Assembly: GCF_000498575.2 (NCBI RefSeq)
Contig: NZ_AWSQ01000003.1
Span: forward strand, 125,969 to 189,968
Direction of reading: 5' to 3'
Length of the DNA stretch: 64,000 nucleotides
Source of the DNA: Pseudomonas taeanensis MS-3
GTDB taxonomy: Bacteria > Pseudomonadota > Gammaproteobacteria > Pseudomonadales > Pseudomonadaceae
In this document: piece after piece, positions 58,484 to 64,000 of the stretch
Position numbering within the stretch: position 1 is the first letter of the stretch
How the letters are laid out: each line of letters opens with the position of its first letter
Notes under the pieces: generated by a model
What the model was told of the DNA's origin: nothing
The model's database searches: none
Seen by the model: only the letters and a program-made list of their open reading frames with translations
Program-made: the position numbers and the translations under genes

Positions 58484-58788
58484 ACCTACCGTCAGGAGGC
58501 CCTGCGCCGCCTGACCGACGACGAACGCACCAACTACTGGGCTTCTGCCGGGATCGATCAATTGGTCATCGCCGGTATGAAGCCCAGTACTGCATCGACA
58601 CGACCTGCCGCGCAGCAGAGCTGGGCCTGCAACCTGTACTGGAGGCGGACGCACACACCTGTATGGACACGCCTGTGGCGTTGGCCCGTACGATCATCGA
58701 GCACCATAGCCTGACCCTCGGCGGCCCCTTCGTGCAGCTGTTGAACACGGATGAGCTGGAGTTTGGCGCGTCTGCGGTAATGCCTTAG
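58484..58788 (+). pseudogene. Remnant of an isochorismatase-like hydrolase
   Basis: The plus strand reads SAGIDQLVIAGMK in one frame, then QYCIDTTCRAAELGLQPVLEADAHT and LTLGGPFVQLLNTDELEF in another. These are consecutive parts of a cysteine hydrolase C-terminal half separated by a one-base deletion just after GMK. The N-terminal half with the Asp and Lys of the triad is absent. It ends at TAG 58786-58788 and marks the right border of the island. Confidence 0.75.
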
Positions 58789-58986
58789 ATACGACGGAAC
58801 AGAGCAACCCCACGCCTCGATGAGCAGTGGTGGAGAACGCTGGAGGTGGCCATACACCCCATGCAAACCGGAGGTTTGTGTAAGGTGAGCAACCTTTGCT
58901 TGCTCCCCCCGTCTGAGACGGGCCGCAGGCTGTCGGCTGGAAAGGTTGAGTACAGCAAAACCCTCAGCCGCCGCCAAGCGCCTTTA

Positions 58987-59781
58987 TCAGCCAAACACAC
59001 TCACTGTCTGTCGGCTGACCACGACTACCTTGCCGTGTTTGTCCCACAGGGTGGAATCGATATGGCTATAGCCGTTTGCCGAGCTTTGAATATCCGCCTG
59101 GTATTGCCACCAGTCATTGGCGCTGCAATCTGCCGGCACATCCACAAAGCTGATAGTCCAGGTCAACGAACTGCCCGAGGCGGGTTTCTTCAACATGCTG
59201 AAAACGGCCGGCGGCCAAGCGTCCAGCAGGGCCAACAGTTCCGCCACCGAGATGGCCCCCTCTGAGTCTTCTCGCAACTTGATCCAACCGCCCATTGCCG
59301 TTTGCTCCGACCCCATGAACGGCATCTTGCCCAGGGTATAGCGGTAATCGAAATAGCGGGTGAAGTCCGGGGTCAATCCGGAGATAAATGGGAAAGCTTG
59401 CACATCATCCGGGGCGTAAAAAACCGGCGCACTGCCTGGTTCAACCCTCACCATGGATTCCCGACCGCCACCGAAACTGGCCAGTACCACGGCACAGACC
59501 TGGTCGTTCTGATAGGCCGTGGCTTGCACTTGGGTGGCAGCTTTGCCTTCACGCAATACTTTGACGATGACGTCCAGTGCACCCGGGGCAACGGGTGCGA
59601 CAAACGACACCATGACGGAGCGCACCGGTCTGCCTTGTGCCACCTGCGGAGTGATTTTTTCATACATGGCAGCGGCCACCATACCGCCAAAGGTAGCTCG
59701 CCCCTGCCCCCACTTTTCGGGAAGGGTCACTGTGCGCGAAGCACTTTCACGTACCGCCGCCATGGCATCGCCGAAACTCAC
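58987..59781 (-). CDS. Acyl-CoA thioesterase, double-hotdog (TesB-like)
   Basis: A 264-residue protein of two hotdog domains. The first has WGQGRATFGGMVAAAMYE and SVMVSFVAPV. The second, around residues 150-260, has MGGWIKLRE and WTISFVDVP with a likely catalytic Asp. It lies 52 bases after the alpha/beta hydrolase gene, so the two form a small lipid or ester hydrolysis operon. Confidence 0.85.
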   Translation of the reverse strand: MSFGDAMAAVRESASRTVTLPEKWGQGRATFGGMVAAAMYEKITPQVAQGRPVRSVMVSFVAPVAPGALDVIVKVLREGKAATQVQATAYQNDQVCAVVLASFGGGRESMVRVEPGSAPVFYAPDDVQAFPFISGLTPDFTRYFDYRYTLGKMPFMGSEQTAMGGWIKLREDSEGAISVAELLALLDAWPPAVFSMLKKPASGSSLTWTISFVDVPADCSANDWWQYQADIQSSANGYSHIDSTLWDKHGKVVVVSRQTVSVFG

Positions 59782-59833
59782 AATTCATCCCTAATTTGTT
59801 TATAAATGAAAAACCAAAGACCACGAACTCGAC

Positions 59834-60664
59834 TCAGGACGCCAGCTTGCTGACAACCAACTGCCTATCCAAAAAACCAATGACTTTTTCAGCGTATTCT
59901 TTGGGCTGAGCGGCATACGCATGGGTGTGCTTGGCCCCTGGCACTTGCCAGAATTCCGTTTGCGTTCTGTGCCTCAGTGCTTGCCATAACAGCTCCCCAT
60001 CTTTAATGGGGGTGAACTCATCTGCGTCGCCATAAATCATCAACAACCCTGGGCTGCCCACTAGATTTTCCGCAGCATGGGTCGGGCGCAAACTGCGCTC
60101 GCCGGCGGGATACACAACTTTGGACAGTTGGATGCCCAATTTGGGGATGGGGTAGCGGGACCAGAAATGCAGTAGCGTCGGAAACGCCGCCTCCAGCACT
60201 GCCGCTTTGAAGGGATGCTCAGGCTGCGCCATGGCACACACACTCATGGCCGCACCCATGGAGGCGCCCACTACCGCCACGGGCAAGTCGGGGTAGCGGG
60301 CCTGCAAGGCTTGCCCGGCGGCCAACACATCCAGTGGATAGTCCATGGTGGTGGACGTACTTTCACCAAAGCCATTTAGATCAAACACCATCACGTGGTA
60401 GCCCGCCTGACGTAGCAGTTCGGCATGCCCATATTTCATCCAGAAGCCTTTGGCCACCACGCCCATGGGGTGAGACATCAATACGGCACCCTTGGCCTGC
60501 GGTGTATGTGCAGGCGCCAACAGTGCGGCGATGATGGCGCCGGATTGACTCTCGACACTCAAGCGCTGCCAGTGATGCTGGTCAACGCTGTCCGGCCAGC
60601 GCCATGGCCGTACAAAGCGGCCGAAGAAGGGCTTCTTGAATAGTCTGTAGGCGGCGTTTTTCAT
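59834..60664 (-). CDS. Alpha/beta hydrolase
   Basis: A 276-residue serine hydrolase with nucleophile elbow GASMGAAM, oxyanion region SHPMGV, acid in YGDADEF and catalytic His in AKHTH. The ATG at 60664, preceded by AAAGGA, is preferred to an upstream start that adds an Arg-rich tail. It is divergent from the regulator at 60823. Confidence 0.87.
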   Translation of the reverse strand: MKNAAYRLFKKPFFGRFVRPWRWPDSVDQHHWQRLSVESQSGAIIAALLAPAHTPQAKGAVLMSHPMGVVAKGFWMKYGHAELLRQAGYHVMVFDLNGFGESTSTTMDYPLDVLAAGQALQARYPDLPVAVVGASMGAAMSVCAMAQPEHPFKAAVLEAAFPTLLHFWSRYPIPKLGIQLSKVVYPAGERSLRPTHAAENLVGSPGLLMIYGDADEFTPIKDGELLWQALRHRTQTEFWQVPGAKHTHAYAAQPKEYAEKVIGFLDRQLVVSKLAS

Positions 60665-60822
60665 GTGGGCAATCCTTTGATGCGGCTTTACTGCTCGGCG
60701 CAGAGACGAGTGTCTGCGCACATAGTGGCCATTGCGCCTAAACACCACCATCGGCAAAAATGACGAATAGCATGCGATTTATGCCAGCCGCGCACCACGC
60801 TGTAGATCGGGAGAAATAAACC

Positions 60823-61902
60823 ATGAACGTCTGCATCTTGATGGCGGATCAATGCTCATCCACCAGTGTTGCCGCGACCCTGGAGTTTTTTGAAACCGCT
60901 AATGTGTTGCACCACTATGCCGTCCGAAAAAGTCCGCGCCAGGAGGGCAATTCGGTTCTATTTCGGGTGACAACGGCCTCCATGGATGGCCAGAGTGTTG
61001 CCTGCACGGGCGGCCTCAGGTTGACGCCCGACAACGCCACAAAAGACCTGCACAACCCGCAACTGATCATCGTGCCCGGCTTCATGTTCAATATCCTGGG
61101 CGTGCTGCCCTCCTTGGCCGAGATGATCCGCTGGCTGCAACAGCAGCATCAGCAAGGCAGTTACATCGCCAGCATGTGCACGGGGGCATTCGTCACCGCC
61201 CAGGCGGGCCTGCTGGATGGCCGTAGCGCCACCACCCACTGGGTGTTCAGCGAGCAGTTTGCGCAACGCTTCCCCAAAGTGAATTTACAAACCGAACGCA
61301 CCGTCACCGACGATGGGCAGATGCTCTGCTCGGGCGGTTCCACCAGCGGCAGTGACTTGTTGTTGCACCTGATCCGCAAGTTCGCCTCCCCCCAGCTAGC
61401 GGCCGAATGCGCAAAGAAACTGTTGGTCGATGTCTCCGCACGCAGCCAGACCCCTTACGCCTGTACTACCTTCAAGAAAAACCACACCGATGCCGTGATT
61501 CTGAAGATTCAAATCTGGTTGGAAAACCGCATCGCCAACAACATCCACCTGGAGCAGGTGGCCGCAGAGTTTGGCTTGAGCATGCGCAACTTCATCCGCC
61601 GCTTTAAAGAGGCGACCGAGCAGACTCCCATCCAATACCTGCAAAACCTGCGCATTGAAAAAGCCAAACACCTGCTGGAAAGTAGCCAGGACGCCTTCGA
61701 CCAAATCACCTTGCGGGTGGGTTACGAAGATGGCAACTCCTTCAGACGCCTGTTCAAGCAACGGGTGGGCCTGGCGCCCAGTGCTTACCGCAAACGCTTT
61801 GAGAACGTGCCAATCGACAGCCGTTGCTCAGGATCAGGGCAACAGGTTCAGGCGCTGCCCCCAACTTCTGGGCAAAGTCTGGGAGCCCTGCAGCAACGCT
61901 AA
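60823..61902 (+). CDS. GlxA-type AraC family regulator
   Basis: A 359-residue regulator with a DJ-1/PfpI-like N-terminal domain (SMCTGAFVTAQAGLLDGRSATTHW) and a C-terminal AraC DNA-binding pair (EFGLSMRNFIRRFKEAT, then LRVGYEDGNSFRRLFKQ). It is the second regulator of this class in the window. It is divergent from the hydrolase-thioesterase genes, its probable targets. Confidence 0.9.
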   Translation: MNVCILMADQCSSTSVAATLEFFETANVLHHYAVRKSPRQEGNSVLFRVTTASMDGQSVACTGGLRLTPDNATKDLHNPQLIIVPGFMFNILGVLPSLAEMIRWLQQQHQQGSYIASMCTGAFVTAQAGLLDGRSATTHWVFSEQFAQRFPKVNLQTERTVTDDGQMLCSGGSTSGSDLLLHLIRKFASPQLAAECAKKLLVDVSARSQTPYACTTFKKNHTDAVILKIQIWLENRIANNIHLEQVAAEFGLSMRNFIRRFKEATEQTPIQYLQNLRIEKAKHLLESSQDAFDQITLRVGYEDGNSFRRLFKQRVGLAPSAYRKRFENVPIDSRCSGSGQQVQALPPTSGQSLGALQQR

Positions 61903-62008
61903 GCCCACCGCGCTAACCAGGCCTTAGCCATGGTTTTCGCCAGCGAACAGCCAATGGGCGGCGCTGCGCTCAACCCTCCCTAGGTGGCATGAGCCTAGGC
62001 TGAACCGC

Positions 62009-62032
62009 CCCTCACCCCCGCTGGGGTGAGGG
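62009..62032. repeat. Hairpin between the regulator and hrpA
   Basis: A 10-bp perfect stem CCCTCACCCC/GGGGTGAGGG with loop CGCT, lying between convergent genes. There is no T run. Such C/G-rich hairpins recur in Pseudomonas intergenic DNA and may slow both transcripts. Confidence 0.65.
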
Positions 62033-62059
62033 CGCTAAAGCGGAAGCCACCGAAACGCC

Positions 62060-64000
62060 TCAGCCCTCCACCTGACTCCACTGCTTGCTCAGGCGCTTGT
62101 CCGACACCGCGATCTTGGTGCCGAGCTGCTGAGCGAATAGCGAGACCCGGTATTCCTCCAGCATCCAGCGATACAACAGCAATTGTGGGTCGCGCTTGCC
62201 TTCCTGGCCGTGTTTGGCCAGCCGCGCCTGGTATTGCTCCCAGTAACCGGCCAGCTCACCGCTCCACACCCGATCGCGCTGCAACTGGGCGCCAATTTTC
62301 TCGAACCGCTGCTCGATGGCCTTGAGATAACGCGGCAATTCCTTGAGCCAGTCGGCCGGGGTTTCACGGACGAAGCCGGAATAGACCAAGTTGCCCAGCT
62401 GCTGCTTGATGTCGTTGAGGGCGATGGCCTGGGCCAGGTCGATCTTGCCCTTGAAGCGCTTCTGCAAGCCGTGCCAGAGCTTGAGAATTTCCAGGGTGAG
62501 CTTGGCCAGGCGCTCGGCATGCGCGGTCCAGTCGCTGCGTTTACGCTCGGCCAAAGTAGCTAGCGCGGCGCCGTCCCGCGGCAGCGGCTGTTGCCCTTCG
62601 AGGATGCAGCTGTCCAGGCTGGCCAACAGGATATCTTCGACCAGCGCCTCGACCCGGCCCATGTCGCGGTACAACAAGCCCAGTTCGGTCAGGCACGGCA
62701 ATTTGCCCCGCAGGAACTTGGCTGGCTCGGCCAGCTGTTGCAACAGCAGCCGCTGTAGGGCTCGGCGGTGCTGGTATTCGGCTTCGGCCTGGGTCGAGAA
62801 GCGCTCTTCCTTGACCGTGCCCGCCTCTTCCACCAGCGCCGGGTAGACGGTCATCGACAGGCCGGCAATCTTCTGTTGGGTCTTTTCCGCCACTTGAGCG
62901 AAAGCCTTGGCCTCCACCGTTTTCGGCGTTTTATCGGTTCGCGGAATCGCCAGCGCGGCCTGACTAGCCTCGGCAAAGCGCGCAGTCAGCTCGGCCAGAT
63001 CACGCCCTTCGCCAAGGAATTTGCCCTGGGCGTCGACCACTTCCAGGTTCATCTTCAAGTGGTTTTCCAGCTGAGCCTCGGCCTCGACCCAAGCCTCGTC
63101 GGGCACGCGGGCGCCGGTCATGCGCGTCAGCTCGCGGCCCAGGGCCTCGGGCAGGCTGCCCTGGCCAAGACTCAATTTGCTCAACGCGGCGCCGACGAAA
63201 TCCGGCACCGGCACGAAGTTCTTGCGCAGCGCTTTCGGCAAGTTGCGCACCAGAGCCACGCACTTGGCCTCCAGCAAACCCGGCACCAACCATTGCAAAC
63301 GCTCGCCCGGCAGTTGCGGCAGCAGCGGCGCCGGCACGCGCAGGGTGACGCCGTCACGCGGGTGATTGGGCTCGAAGTGGTAACTCAGCGGCAGGGTCAG
63401 CTCGCCCAGATGCAGGGTATCCGGGTAGTGCGTGGCGGTGACTTCGTGGGCATCGCGGGCCAGTACATCTTCCTCGCGCATGACCAGCAACTGCGGATTC
63501 TTCGCACTCTCGATCTTGTACCAGCTGTCGAAGGTCGCAGCCTGATGGATCTCCGCCGGCAGGCGCGCCTCGTAGTAGGCGAACAGAGTTTCCTCGTCAG
63601 CGAGGATGTCGCGCCGGCGCGCCTTGGCCTCCAGCTCATCGAGTTGTTCGAGTAGCTGATGGTTAGCGCTCAGGCACTTGGCGCGGCTGTTGATCTCGCC
63701 GCGTACCAGGCCTTCACGGATAAACAGCTCACGCGACACTGGTGGGTCGATGGGGCCGTAATGCACAGGTCGGCGGCCGACCACGATCAGGCCGTAGAGG
63801 GTGATCTGTTCAAAGGCCACTACCTGGCCGCGCTTCTTCTCCCAGTGCGGCTCGAAGTGGTTTTTCTTGATCAGGTGACCGGCCAGCGGCTCGATCCAGT
63901 CCGGCTCGATCTTCGCCACCATGCGCGCGAACAGCTTGGTGGTCTCGACCAGCTCGGCGGTCATGATCCAGTTGGGCTTCTTTCTCCCCAGCCCGGAGGA
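62060..64000 (-). CDS. hrpA: ATP-dependent RNA helicase HrpA, C-terminal part (cut by window edge)
   Basis: The last 646 codons of a DEAH-box helicase of about 1300 residues. The frame continues to the right edge and reads KKPNWIMTAELVETTKLFAR, typical of the HrpA C-terminal region. The DUF3418 domain follows, ending LSKQWSQVEG. The helicase motifs lie outside the window. The family acts on RNA and stalled ribosomes. Confidence 0.93.
   Translation of the reverse strand, partial: SSGLGRKKPNWIMTAELVETTKLFARMVAKIEPDWIEPLAGHLIKKNHFEPHWEKKRGQVVAFEQITLYGLIVVGRRPVHYGPIDPPVSRELFIREGLVRGEINSRAKCLSANHQLLEQLDELEAKARRRDILADEETLFAYYEARLPAEIHQAATFDSWYKIESAKNPQLLVMREEDVLARDAHEVTATHYPDTLHLGELTLPLSYHFEPNHPRDGVTLRVPAPLLPQLPGERLQWLVPGLLEAKCVALVRNLPKALRKNFVPVPDFVGAALSKLSLGQGSLPEALGRELTRMTGARVPDEAWVEAEAQLENHLKMNLEVVDAQGKFLGEGRDLAELTARFAEASQAALAIPRTDKTPKTVEAKAFAQVAEKTQQKIAGLSMTVYPALVEEAGTVKEERFSTQAEAEYQHRRALQRLLLQQLAEPAKFLRGKLPCLTELGLLYRDMGRVEALVEDILLASLDSCILEGQQPLPRDGAALATLAERKRSDWTAHAERLAKLTLEILKLWHGLQKRFKGKIDLAQAIALNDIKQQLGNLVYSGFVRETPADWLKELPRYLKAIEQRFEKIGAQLQRDRVWSGELAGYWEQYQARLAKHGQEGKRDPQLLLYRWMLEEYRVSLFAQQLGTKIAVSDKRLSKQWSQVEG

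Overview
The window is a stretch of a Pseudomonas chromosome. The evidence is gene content and order: a NasT-type nitrate assimilation locus (transporter, kinase/phosphatase, nirB, nirD, nitrate reductase, cobA), tandem fadD2-fadD1 divergent from a hydrolase-phaJ1 pair as in P. aeruginosa, cti, metH, a close homologue of the secreted aminopeptidase PaAP, and hrpA cut by the right edge. Most of the window is GC-rich. The 39.4-58.5 kb segment looks more AT-rich, with different codon use.

Layout. 1-10 kb: nitrate/nitrite assimilation. Two leader RNAs, one before the transporter and one before nirB, each have a sigma-54-type promoter, tandem A1/G4 hairpin loops (NasT/ANTAR target type) and an intrinsic terminator. 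10-16.4 kb: fatty-acid activation (fadD1, fadD2), a lysophospholipase-like hydrolase, PhaJ1 and a DUF1993 protein. 16.4-20.3 kb: a heptanucleotide tandem repeat followed by a TetR-HlyD-ABC-permease efflux operon. 20.3-33 kb: housekeeping and stress genes (nfuA, DUF1223, a universal stress protein, cti, metH, a Rid protein, YtoQ, a CBS protein, a secreted M28 peptidase). 33-38.6 kb: a thiol-dioxygenase-like cupin, a lipoprotein, zapA with a zapB-like partner, a GlxA-type regulator divergent from a cysteine hydrolase, a HIT protein, and a periplasmic ClpP-fold protein.

38.6-58.8 kb is an accessory island bordered by a truncated IS1182-type transposase and a frameshifted hydrolase remnant. It encodes two DddP-like M24-fold enzymes, a GMC oxidoreductase, two cupins, a BCCT osmolyte transporter, a GbcA-like Rieske oxygenase with its GbcB-like reductase, a Rid protein, formaldehyde dehydrogenase, a DadA-type flavin oxidase and two LysR regulators. 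The simplest reading is uptake and breakdown of methylated onium osmolytes (glycine betaine-like amines and/or DMSP). The Rieske pair would remove methyl groups as formaldehyde, FdhA would detoxify it, the flavin oxidase and Rid protein would handle amine/imine intermediates, and a DddP-type enzyme would cleave DMSP or a relative. One DddP-like protein keeps every DddP active-site residue I can check. The other has Val in place of the catalytic Asp. The BCCT gene is cut by a complete 2645-bp IS21-family element with an 8-bp target duplication; removing the element and one copy of the duplication restores a 532-codon frame.

58.8-64 kb: a thioesterase and an alpha/beta hydrolase, a divergent AraC/GlxA-type regulator, and the C-terminal part of HrpA.

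All family calls come from reading motifs and from memory of the families. No database search was possible.
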